Assembly: GCA_947088865.1 (NCBI GenBank)
Contig: CAMUHY010000020.1
Location: forward strand, 1-60,480
Length of the DNA: 60,480 nucleotides
Direction of reading: 5' to 3'
Source: an uncultured Eubacterium sp.
Lineage (GTDB): Bacteria > Bacillota > Clostridia > Lachnospirales > Lachnospiraceae
Part shown: in pieces, positions 37,622 through 45,266 of the stretch
Numbering within the stretch: position 1 is the first letter of the stretch
Layout of the letters: each line of letters starts with the position of its first letter
The notes under the pieces: generated by a model
Told to the model about the DNA's origin: nothing
The model's database searches: none
What the model saw: only the letters and a program-made list of their open reading frames with translations
Made by a program: the position numbers and the translations under genes

Positions 37622-38488
37622 ATGGATGATTATAATATGCTTCAATCACTTGCAATTGGCAGTGGTTGGTTTATTGTAAAAAATAATAAATTTGCTAATC
37701 CTCTTATTGAATTAAAATATACTTATCATATGCGCAAAAAGAAATTTTCTTTTCAAGAATATATTTTATTTATTATAGTTGAAGAACGACAAGAATATAT
37801 AGATAATGATAGATATAAGATTACAGTGCGCATACAGCCTTGTGATGGAAAAATATATGTTTTGGAATATGCTTTGAGTTCTGATATAGAAGATATTATT
37901 GAAAAAGTGAAATGTTTTGCATATCAATATCAAAATCCACAGTATTGGGGTGTTGAGCAAATACAATGGATATATCCAATTTGGGAAGCTAAAAGAAATG
38001 CCAAACATGTAAAAAGTATGATACAATATCATGGCATCCAATATCCACCAAAACCATTGGATTATATTTCACTTAAAATCCCAGCACGGTGGACGATTGT
38101 TTTAAATTCTTTCGTTAAAAATGATATGGATTTATTTTCACAAATATGGAGTCAAGAAGATATATTTTTGAAAGTAAAAAATTCTTTTGGATATTTTGCT
38201 GATTGCCATAATAATACTTGTATATTATCTGAATTGTTTGAATGGGAGCGTGATATTGCGGCTTTTTGCTTGGAATGTTCAGACTATGAGATTTTTGTGG
38301 AATTACAAGAATATATTTGCAAAAATTTAACAGGGATTTTATTACATATTCATGTTTATTTGAATATGAAAGATGGTTCTGCTTTTTTTAAATCATTAGA
38401 AAAAAATTTTTGTTTTTCATTGGAAGAAGCACAGGAACAATTAAGTCAATTTTTATGGAAATATAGAAATGGATTATTAAAAAATTAA
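37622..38488 (+). CDS. Hypothetical protein
   Basis: A 288-residue soluble protein, aromatic and charged, with no motif I recognise. A beta-rich N-terminal part (YTYHMRKKKFSFQEYILFII, RIQPCDGKIYVLEYAL) is followed by a helical half (WTIVLNSFVKNDMDLFSQIW, LFEWERDIAAFCLECSDYEI). An AAGGGG site precedes the ATG and a strong terminator follows, so it is a complete transcription unit. Codon use is AT-rich like its neighbours. Confidence 0.65.
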   Translation: MDDYNMLQSLAIGSGWFIVKNNKFANPLIELKYTYHMRKKKFSFQEYILFIIVEERQEYIDNDRYKITVRIQPCDGKIYVLEYALSSDIEDIIEKVKCFAYQYQNPQYWGVEQIQWIYPIWEAKRNAKHVKSMIQYHGIQYPPKPLDYISLKIPARWTIVLNSFVKNDMDLFSQIWSQEDIFLKVKNSFGYFADCHNNTCILSELFEWERDIAAFCLECSDYEIFVELQEYICKNLTGILLHIHVYLNMKDGSAFFKSLEKNFCFSLEEAQEQLSQFLWKYRNGLLKN

Positions 38489-38500
38489 AATAAACTATGA

Positions 38501-38544
38501 AAAAGAAAAGCAGAGATGAAGTAAAGGTTCTCTGCTTTTCTTTT
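38501..38544 (+). terminator. Intrinsic terminator
   Basis: AAAAGAAAAGCAGAG and CTCTGCTTTTCTTTT form a long stem followed by a T-rich tail, directly after the hypothetical gene ending at 38488. Confidence 0.93.
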
Positions 38545-38558
38545 ATATAATTTGTAGT

Positions 38559-38686
38559 TTAACCTCATTAAGAAAGTTCCTCGCTTCAATGCCATAGAGG
38601 CATAAGTGGCATTGAAAACTTGAATTGTGATAGTAGCCAGATGATTTGAATAAGTAGAACAGTAGATTGTGAATATCCATTTTGAC
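38559..38686 (+). repeat. Dispersed structured repeat, 128-bp copy lacking the middle hairpin
   Basis: Starts TTAACCTCATTAAGAAAGT and ends GTGAATATCCATTTTGAC, aligning with the 157-bp copy at 25961-26117 but missing about 25 bases of the second hairpin. Its own hairpin TTCAATGCC/GGCATTGAA lies at the place of the first hairpin of the other copy. Confidence 0.75.
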
Positions 38687-38743
38687 TGATTAATTCTTAT
38701 AGTGAAAAATGTTTAGTTTATTTTAAATATACATTATAAATAG

Positions 38744-39400
38744 TTATATTTTTATATCCATTGCATTTTTTGTATTTTCAACAGATTCTCTAGTAATATT
38801 GTCCAACGCACCTTTTGGAATTGGTTTTCCAATGGTCCATTTAGGGTCAGCCTTCTTTACAGCATCTATAAATGCCTGTCTGTAAGACTGTTCATACTGC
38901 TGCATAGTATGTCCTGCTGCTAGTCGGTCTTTTTTTGGTACTTTTCGATACATATTTGTATACACATCAGAACGTTTGGTCGTATCACCATTTAAAACAC
39001 CATTTTCGCGCAAAAATTCTTTTTTTGTCTGTTCAAACATTTCATCTTTGCTGCTTTCAGGAATAGAAATAATACGTTTTCGGCTGCTCTCATTTTCTTC
39101 TGTTACCAAAAGTCCTGCCAGCCCTGTATTTGGGTCAATATAATCGCCATCTTTATCATAACATTTCATGGAATTTTTAATTGCTTGAATATTGGTATAC
39201 ATGGCGCCATTTCCATTGCGCATCATTTCTTTTAATGCAGCTTTGTATTGTTTGCTATTTGTATCAATACCAGCAGCTTTTAACTGTGCCTGCACAGAAG
39301 AGCTGTTTAATTGTGATAGCTGAAAACTGCCTGTTATATTTGTATTTGATGTTCCAAACATCTGTTGAAATAAAAAACCGTAGTCTGTAATTTTTGACAT
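38744..39400 (-). CDS. Hypothetical protein, flagella-locus-type family
   Basis: A 218-residue protein beginning MSKITDYGFLFQQMFGTSNT. Short Clostridial proteins starting with xxISDYxxLFxxxFG are often near flagellar or secreted-substrate genes; I know no function. The rest is hydrophilic and helical (KDEMFEQTKKEFLRENGVLN, EQSYRQAFIDAVKKADPKWT). No signal peptide. An AAGGAG site precedes the ATG. It lies 24 bases after the next gene on the same strand and presumably shares its sigma-28-like promoter, so flagellar-regulon membership is a reasonable inference. Confidence 0.65.
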   Translation of the reverse strand: MSKITDYGFLFQQMFGTSNTNITGSFQLSQLNSSSVQAQLKAAGIDTNSKQYKAALKEMMRNGNGAMYTNIQAIKNSMKCYDKDGDYIDPNTGLAGLLVTEENESSRKRIISIPESSKDEMFEQTKKEFLRENGVLNGDTTKRSDVYTNMYRKVPKKDRLAAGHTMQQYEQSYRQAFIDAVKKADPKWTIGKPIPKGALDNITRESVENTKNAMDIKI

Positions 39401-39424
39401 AATGGTCGTCTCCTTACTTTATTT

Positions 39425-40231
39425 TTATGCTTGATTGTGTATAGGAAACATATCACTTAACATAGATAGAACCTTTTGGATTCCATTATCGTTAGAACCA
39501 GAAATTTGATAGGTATTTTTCCATGCTTGTGCCAGTGTTATCATTTTTTGACCTACATTTTCCTGCGAGGTTATCCCTTTTTCTTCAAGTTTTTTATAGG
39601 CATCTGCAAAAGATGTTTTTGTGCTTTTGTATTTTGATAGTTTTTGTGCCATATTTTTAAAAGCAGAAGCAGCTTTTCTTTCATTTTCAGCTAATGTGGT
39701 TTCTCTGTCAGAGGTTTTTTGAAATGCTTTATCAAGGCTGTTTAATTCTTCTTCCATTGTCATTTTGCGAAAACCTGTATTAGAGTTTTCATCTTCTACA
39801 TAGCGTTCTCTTGTTCCATTTTTATAGCCCTGCACAATTTCATCATAAAGGTTTGCATAAGCTTTTACATAGTCCTCTACTTTATTTGAAAGGCTGTATG
39901 TATTGGTATGTTCACGTTGTTCTTTTAATGTGTTAGCTTTTTTTGCTAATTCATTTTCATAATAATTTGCAAATATAGAATTTTTGGCTTGTTTTATAAA
40001 ATCTTGTTTCTTTTCAATAACTTTTCCATCTTCCGTTTGTAGACCACTTTCATGGAATTTCTTTCGATAGCTTTCAATACCTTCCTGTGAAATAGAAAGC
40101 TTTACAGTGTTATCATTTTCAGACTGTGTAGTATTTGTTTCTTTTTCATAGGAATTGTTTACTTTCATATTTTGTGACAAATTAGTTCCTGTATGAACTT
40201 GAGTTGTACTAGTATTTACATTTACTGACAT
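39425..40231 (-). CDS. Hypothetical protein, flagella-locus-type, sigma-28-like promoter
   Basis: A 268-residue hydrophilic protein. The first 60 residues are Ser/Thr/Asn-rich and disordered-looking (MSVNVNTSTTQVHTGTNLSQ), like the unfolded N-termini of flagellar export substrates; the rest is helical with several Lys/Glu-rich stretches. Includes VKLSISQEGIESYRKKF, a motif that recurs in related Lachnospiraceae proteins. AGGAGG precedes the ATG. The promoter box TAAA-N16-GACGATAA lies about 65-92 bases upstream. Co-transcribed with the following 218-residue protein gene. Function unknown. Confidence 0.7.
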   Translation of the reverse strand: MSVNVNTSTTQVHTGTNLSQNMKVNNSYEKETNTTQSENDNTVKLSISQEGIESYRKKFHESGLQTEDGKVIEKKQDFIKQAKNSIFANYYENELAKKANTLKEQREHTNTYSLSNKVEDYVKAYANLYDEIVQGYKNGTRERYVEDENSNTGFRKMTMEEELNSLDKAFQKTSDRETTLAENERKAASAFKNMAQKLSKYKSTKTSFADAYKKLEEKGITSQENVGQKMITLAQAWKNTYQISGSNDNGIQKVLSMLSDMFPIHNQA

Positions 40232-40295
40232 AATAAATCCTCCTGATTTTTAAAATTTGAAATCCGTTTCTTGCCATTTTATGGTTATATATTTT

Positions 40296-40323
40296 TTATC
40301 GTCATATTTACTTTGATTATTTA
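40296..40323 (-). promoter_or_regulatory. Sigma-28 (flagellar)-like promoter
   Basis: On the minus strand TAAA (40323-40320), 16 bases, GACGATAA (40303-40296). The flagellar sigma-28 consensus is TAAA-N15-GCCGATAA. One -10 mismatch and one extra spacer base. Confidence 0.65.
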
Positions 40324-40478
40324 TAAAAATTCATATTTAATCATAATTTTTATATTTTTTAGTCTGTTTATATTTTAAAATTATTGAAATATGTTTAACA
40401 ATTGTTCTATATTTTATGTTATACTATGTTATAGAATTTAATTTTGTATTAAATGGCAAATGAAGGGAGTATTAATGA

Positions 40479-41264
40479 GTGTCTAATATTAATTGGAATG
40501 CATCAAATTATAAAGAAAATTTTTCTTTTGTGCCAGCATACGGAGAGGCAGTACTTGATTTGCTTACAAAGTCAAAAGGAAGCTATGTAGTAGATTTAGG
40601 TTGTGGGAATGGAACCCTTACAAAGAAATTGTTTGAAAGGGGATATCAAGTTGTAGGTATTGATGATTCAGCAAAAATGATAGCACGGGCAAAAATAGAT
40701 TGTCCCAATATAAAATTTGTAACTGGAAATGCTCTTGATTTTGTTCTGGAACATAAAGCCGATGCTATTTTTTCTAATGCTGTTTTTCATTGGATTGATG
40801 AGCAAAAACAGCAAAAAATGTTATGTAATATTTTTAATCAATTAAATGAAGGCGGCGAGCTAGTATGCGAATTTGGTGGAGCGGACTGTGCAGAGCATGT
40901 TCACCGTACATTGGAACAATGTTTTTTAGAACATGGACTTGAATATAAAAGAGTTTTTTATTTTCCAACCATTGGGCAGTATGCGCCGATGTTGGAAAAA
41001 GCAGGATTTCGGATAGAATATGCCTCACTGTTTGATAGACCAACGGTTCAAAAAGGCGAAGACGGGCTTGCAGATTGGATTAAAATGTTTGTAAAAAAGC
41101 CATTTGAAGGTATTGATAAAAATATACAAAATGAAATAATTTGTGAGGTCGTAAATAGACTTAAGAGCGTATTGTATATAAATGGAGAATGGATTGTAGA
41201 TTATGTGAGGATTCGTTTTAGGGCAGTGAAGAATAAAGACAAGGCTTTGGATATCAATAAATGA
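40479..41264 (+). CDS. Class I SAM-dependent methyltransferase
   Basis: A 261-residue methyltransferase resembling trans-aconitate methyltransferase: motif I VVDLGCGNGTLTKKL (about 37-51), motif II VVGIDDSAKMIARAK, and DAIFSNAVFHWIDEQ for motif IV/post-II. The C-terminal half has FYFPTIGQYAPMLEKAGFRI. Small-molecule carboxylate methylation is plausible, substrate not proven. The start is a GTG at 40479 with AAGGGAG 9 bases upstream; an ATG four bases earlier is out of frame and ends at once. It is probably monocistronic. Confidence 0.88.
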   Translation: MSNINWNASNYKENFSFVPAYGEAVLDLLTKSKGSYVVDLGCGNGTLTKKLFERGYQVVGIDDSAKMIARAKIDCPNIKFVTGNALDFVLEHKADAIFSNAVFHWIDEQKQQKMLCNIFNQLNEGGELVCEFGGADCAEHVHRTLEQCFLEHGLEYKRVFYFPTIGQYAPMLEKAGFRIEYASLFDRPTVQKGEDGLADWIKMFVKKPFEGIDKNIQNEIICEVVNRLKSVLYINGEWIVDYVRIRFRAVKNKDKALDINK

Positions 41265-41472
41265 AACGAAAGCAATTACAGTTCACATGGTTTAATAGTA
41301 TAAAAATACATAAATTAAAAATATAACGCAGTCTATCGAGGAAATACGAAGACTTAAGAAAGCGTTTCAAACAAGGGAAGGAGAAAGCTGCTAAACAAAA
41401 TATCTCAACAATGATAAAAGGGAAGTTTTTTATACTTGGGTGTTTTGTTCATATTTCAAGCAGTAAATCACA

Positions 41473-42831
41473 TTGAGTTTAAAATATAATTTATCTATCC
41501 ATGAATTAATGGATTTTTTTTGTAAAGGTGAACATAAAGGTTTTACAGAGCAATCTATTTGTGAAGCAGAAAAAAATATAGGAGCTTCTTTGCCAGACGT
41601 TTATCGCGAATTTTTATTATTATATGGGGCGGATGATATTAATACATTTTTTAATTGTATTCAGCCGCCAGAGGAAATTTTTACTTCTTATCAGGCAATT
41701 TTAGAAGTGCATGAAGAGTGTGAAGAGGATTACGAGGAATCAATACAGAACGGAAACGAGGAAGAATATGAAGATAACGAATATTTTAAACTTTGGCAGC
41801 TTCCAATGGAAAAGTGGGATACCATTACAAAAAATTATGTGTTGATATGGTGTGAAAATCAAGGTGTTTGGTATGCAGGTTATCTTTTATCCGACCTGCA
41901 AAATGGTGTTGAAAATCCGCCTGTCTATATTAGTACCGACGACGATTTTATTACTTTTAAAAAATTCACGTCAGATACTCAAGAATTTCTTACAGAAATG
42001 TTATGGCAGGCATATGGGTATTTTGGAAGAGACAGCTATCAATTTTATAAGGAAAAAAATGAAATTAGGGCGTTTTGTTTACAAAATGGAATTGATTTGA
42101 CACGTTTACAAAATGAGTATTCTGGATATTATTCAGGAAATTGTTTAGACATTGAAAATGAAGTTTTGTATTTTTACAGTGCAAATCTAAAGAGTCAAAG
42201 TGAACAATTACTTATTACCTATAAAAATAAAAAAAAGGATGTTGATAACAAAGAGGAACAGATATTCTTAAAAAAGGAAGAGCAAGGTCTTTCATCGAAA
42301 TATAGCAAAGCTCCATATCATATAGAAATATCGCCATCTCAGAAACGTTGTGGATTTGACCAGCCTCCAAAGGAAAAAGGATTTGCTATTCATTTTTTAG
42401 TTGCATTGGCATTAGAGCAGCATTATCACAATAATTTATTGGTTGAATATGATTGGCTTCGAGCAATTTCACGTGTTAAGAGATTGGAATTGGGACTCAA
42501 TAGGAATTATATTGAAATGATAGAAAACAATATTGCCTATATAAAAACGCCAGTGAATTTGCCTGAAAATTTTTACTGGAATGTGCATGATTGGTCTGTC
42601 ATTGGAAAAATGTCGAATCTTTCAATGCTTGGTATAGAGCATATTTATATTGAAGATTTTTCTTTTTTGGAAAAATGTAAAAATATACGTGGTTTGAATT
42701 TATCACAAACCAATTTTTCAGATTGTCGGATTTTTTTGAAAATGCCTAATTTAAAAGAAGTTTGGCTGTATAACTGCCCATTAGAGCATGTGGAAGTGTT
42801 GGAAAAATTGAATTTAAAGTGTCATCAATAG
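41473..42831 (+). CDS. SMI1/KNR4 (SUKH) family protein with a leucine-rich-like C-terminus
   Basis: Residues about 15-200 form a SUKH domain: ICEAEKNIGASLPDVYREFL then LLYGADDIN, and a late YVLIWCENQGVWYAGYL with ENPPVYISTDDD. SUKH proteins are common immunity proteins in contact-dependent and polymorphic toxin systems. The C-terminal 80 residues (LGIEHIYIEDFSFLEKCKNI, LNLSQTNFSDCRIFLKMPNL) look like leucine-rich-repeat units. Total 452 residues, longer than a single SUKH domain. The start is uncertain: TTG at 41473 has no ribosome site, an in-frame stop lies just upstream, and the next ATG is at 41509. The 5' end may be a fusion or truncation relic. No toxin gene is in the window. Confidence 0.75.
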   Translation: MSLKYNLSIHELMDFFCKGEHKGFTEQSICEAEKNIGASLPDVYREFLLLYGADDINTFFNCIQPPEEIFTSYQAILEVHEECEEDYEESIQNGNEEEYEDNEYFKLWQLPMEKWDTITKNYVLIWCENQGVWYAGYLLSDLQNGVENPPVYISTDDDFITFKKFTSDTQEFLTEMLWQAYGYFGRDSYQFYKEKNEIRAFCLQNGIDLTRLQNEYSGYYSGNCLDIENEVLYFYSANLKSQSEQLLITYKNKKKDVDNKEEQIFLKKEEQGLSSKYSKAPYHIEISPSQKRCGFDQPPKEKGFAIHFLVALALEQHYHNNLLVEYDWLRAISRVKRLELGLNRNYIEMIENNIAYIKTPVNLPENFYWNVHDWSVIGKMSNLSMLGIEHIYIEDFSFLEKCKNIRGLNLSQTNFSDCRIFLKMPNLKEVWLYNCPLEHVEVLEKLNLKCHQ

Positions 42832-42989
42832 ACAGAGAAAGAATATGTTATTTATTATATAATTGGTGAAAATATATATTGGGTGAAAGCATATGAAGGC
42901 AACTTTTAGTGTTGATGGACGAAACATTAAAAATGTATATATTTATGAAAAAAGGCAAAAGAATTGTTCAAGAATAGGAATATGATAAA

Positions 42990-43427
42990 ATGATTGATAA
43001 TGAATATAGTAAATTAGTAAAATTAGCAGCTAAAGTTTTATATGTTTATTCTGCTCAATGCAAATATTGCAATTATACATTTGATTATGTGGCTGAAGTC
43101 ACAGATACAGATATGTTAAGTTGTTATTGTGGCAGTGTTTATTCATTACGTGATAGGCAATTAGTTATTGCTCCATTAACGACAGAAGAAATTTACAATG
43201 GGCAATTAGAACGATTCGATGCAAGGATAAATATGTCTTATCCCCATCATAATTATAAATATTATGGAAATATGATTTGTTCATGTTGTGGCAAACCTTT
43301 TACACAGAAATTACAAAAAGGCATTTCGTTAAAAGATTATTGTGCAATCAATCCAAACACTCTTATTATATATATTGATGGAACAATTCGGATGTTAAAG
43401 TCCGAATTAGAAGCAAATTATATATAA
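42990..43427 (+). CDS. Small zinc-ribbon protein of unknown function
   Basis: A 145-residue protein with two cysteine clusters: CKYCNYTF...CYCGS (about 24-50) and MICSCCGKPF (about 92-101), suggesting one or two zinc ribbons. There is no signal peptide. The ribosome site is weak. A 30-codon frame (42893-42985) ends just before it and is doubtful. It groups with the next two small genes in the apparent immunity-type row. I do not recognise a family. Confidence 0.55.
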   Translation: MIDNEYSKLVKLAAKVLYVYSAQCKYCNYTFDYVAEVTDTDMLSCYCGSVYSLRDRQLVIAPLTTEEIYNGQLERFDARINMSYPHHNYKYYGNMICSCCGKPFTQKLQKGISLKDYCAINPNTLIIYIDGTIRMLKSELEANYI

Positions 43428-43462
43428 AGAAATGAAATGAAGGTTTAGGAGAAAATATCACA

Positions 43463-43987
43463 ATGGGAAATATAATATGTTTTAATGAAAATACACCTAT
43501 TGATGATTGGATATGTATGTCAAATGCGGCAACTGATGTTTTTATAAATGTACTTTCATTAAGTGGTTCAATATTGGCAAAAACAGTAGAAGAAAAGCAG
43601 TTCATTATATGGCTGTCTGAAAAAGACCAAAAATTTGTTGGTCTTGGGACAGTCGGATTTCATATTGTTGATATGCCTTGGAAAAGGGAAACCTTTTCAA
43701 ATGATAAAATGTTTTTATTGAATGTAATCAAGTCTGCTGAAAATAAACTTGGCTGGGAAAAACTTGATTACACGCCTAAACTTATTTTTCCTAATTTAAA
43801 GAAGTTCAAAGAATATATTGAAAAAATGACAGAAGATGATATTAATGATAATGCAATTAGTGAATGGCTCGATGCAGCAGAAAGTAATGACCCTATTCAT
43901 TGTGGATTTCCACGTTGTAAAAAATGTAATACATTGCTTACTTTTCTAGGCTGTCCGATATGTAATAGTAAAACTTATGATAAATAA
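43463..43987 (+). CDS. Hypothetical protein with a C-terminal zinc-ribbon-like motif
   Basis: A 174-residue protein. Near the C-terminus CGFPRCKKCNTLLTFLGCPI ends in CNSKTY, giving cysteine pairs that suggest a zinc ribbon, like the preceding gene product. The body (FHIVDMPWKRETFSNDKMFL) is not recognised. AGGAG lies 12 bases before the ATG. It starts 35 bases after the preceding gene and is probably co-transcribed. Confidence 0.55.
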   Translation: MGNIICFNENTPIDDWICMSNAATDVFINVLSLSGSILAKTVEEKQFIIWLSEKDQKFVGLGTVGFHIVDMPWKRETFSNDKMFLLNVIKSAENKLGWEKLDYTPKLIFPNLKKFKEYIEKMTEDDINDNAISEWLDAAESNDPIHCGFPRCKKCNTLLTFLGCPICNSKTYDK

Positions 43988-44019
43988 TAAAAAAGTTAAA
44001 GGTTATAGAGTGATTTTTT

Positions 44020-44445
44020 ATGGAAGAATTATTTGTCTATTTAATTTTGTTGTATGAAAAAATAATAACATATGATGTATATCAGAAAAAATTAGACTCC
44101 CTTTTTATAGAAAATCCTAATAATGAAGTTCTTTTAAATTTAGAATGGGAAACCGATATTGAAAAAATACAATTTTACTTTAGAACAAATATTGATTATG
44201 AAAATTTAAATGATGAGTTGTTTGGAAAAATTTTAATGAGTAAGTTAAAAGAATATTATAATCATTGTTCAGACATTCATATATTTGCAAATAAAATGTA
44301 TTCTCTATGGAAAAGTATTCCAAGTTGTATCCAAAATAAAGAACCGTTTTGGACACTCTCTTATGCAGATGACCCATTAGCATATGGAGATGAACAACAA
44401 GTACGTTTTCTTTATGAAAAAATGTTAAATTACTATGGAGATTAA
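44020..44445 (+). CDS. Small acidic helical protein of unknown function
   Basis: A 141-residue acidic protein, helical throughout (MEELFVYLILLYEKIITYDV; FGKILMSKLKEYYNHCSDIH), ending WTLSYADDPLAYGDEQQVRF. Size, acidity and position in a row of small unrelated genes recall immunity proteins; no family is recognised. The ribosome site is weak. Last of the row that begins with the SUKH gene. Confidence 0.55.
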   Translation: MEELFVYLILLYEKIITYDVYQKKLDSLFIENPNNEVLLNLEWETDIEKIQFYFRTNIDYENLNDELFGKILMSKLKEYYNHCSDIHIFANKMYSLWKSIPSCIQNKEPFWTLSYADDPLAYGDEQQVRFLYEKMLNYYGD

Positions 44446-44484
44446 TTTGTAATTATAATAATTTTTTTATAAGGGATATGCTTT

Positions 44485-44610
44485 TTAACCTCATCAAGTA
44501 AGTCTTTTTTTATTTTAATATTGTAGAGACATAAGCGAGAACTTGCTTGTTTCAGTGGGGCATATATTCGCCACTAAAAAGCTGTGATAGTAGCTATGAG
44601 GTTATGAGCA
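44485..44610 (+). repeat. Dispersed structured repeat, 126-bp copy
   Basis: Starts TTAACCTCATCAAGTAAGT, keeps ACTTGCTTGTTTCAGTGGGG with its CCACTAAAAAGCTGTGATAG partner, and ends in TAGCTATGAGGTTATGAGC. Lacks the GCGAATATCC tail of the longest copy. Confidence 0.72.
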
Positions 44611-44686
44611 TTCAAAAATTAAATGTTTATAAATTATTTACCATAAAATGTATAATTCATAAGAATTTACTTTAATCAATAAAAAT

Positions 44687-45160
44687 TTATTTAGAAAAAA
44701 CCGTGTGTTGCCTTCTGTATGTATCATTATCTTTTTGTTGTAATTCCTGTTCAATGTTAGCTAACTGTTTTTCTAAGTCTTTTGTTTTTTGCGGGTCAGA
44801 TGCCATGCGAAGTTTCTGTTCTAATTGCTTTTTTTCTTCTTTTAATTTTCTAATTTCTTGCTCAACTTTATCCGTGTTTCCAGTACATTTTTCTTCTTGT
44901 TTCGCCTCTTTATTATCGGCTGCTTTTTTTCTAGGATTATCAAATGAAATTTTAGGAGTACCATCTTCGCTATATTTTAATTGATAAAGACCTATTGCTT
45001 GTTTTTCCTCTTTGTCTGAAGGGATATATTCATCTTGTATAGGCTTATTTTGCTGTTTTTGCGTTGTATTATCGTCTGTGTTGGCAGCAGGTGTTGGTTT
45101 TTGAGTTTCCTTGATTTCCTGTGTTATCGGATAAGCTGTATTGTTTTGAATTGGCTGCAT
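44687..45160 (-). CDS. FlxA-like protein
   Basis: A 157-residue hydrophilic protein. The N-terminal half is disordered (Gln/Asn/Thr/Pro rich); the C-terminal half is a charged coiled coil, TDKVEQEIRKLKEEKKQLEQ and KTKDLEKQLANIEQELQQKD, ending HTVFSK. This matches FlxA-like proteins, small coiled-coil proteins expressed with flagella. The open frame runs to 45295, but GGAGG before the ATG at 45160 decides the start. It is preceded by a leader that can form a pseudoknot, and it follows a GHKL kinase/LytTR pair on the same strand. Confidence 0.65.
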   Translation of the reverse strand: MQPIQNNTAYPITQEIKETQKPTPAANTDDNTTQKQQNKPIQDEYIPSDKEEKQAIGLYQLKYSEDGTPKISFDNPRKKAADNKEAKQEEKCTGNTDKVEQEIRKLKEEKKQLEQKLRMASDPQKTKDLEKQLANIEQELQQKDNDTYRRQHTVFSK

Positions 45161-45245
45161 ATATAATTCCTCCGTTCTTGTGCAATTTACAAATTGAAAT
45201 TTGTTAATTAATCTTATTTTAATCGCACTGCCACAAATTTCAATA
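45161..45245 (-). ncRNA. Pseudoknot-capable leader of the FlxA-like gene
   Basis: Minus strand: TTGAAATTTGT and ACAAATTTCAA form an 11-bp perfect stem. GTGCGATT in its loop can pair with AATTGCAC downstream with one mismatch, just before CAAGAACGGAGG and the start. Topology A-B-A'-B' is the same as in the glmS and chemoreceptor leaders, though the sequence is unlike them. Could be chance; covariation in relatives would decide. Confidence 0.4.
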
Positions 45246-45266
45246 AACTTGATGTGAAGTGATGAG

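Noticed and set aside
42893-42985. 30-codon frame MKATFSVDGRNIKNVYIYEK before the zinc-ribbon gene
   Set aside because: Weak ribosome site and no other support; possibly the relic of a gene start.
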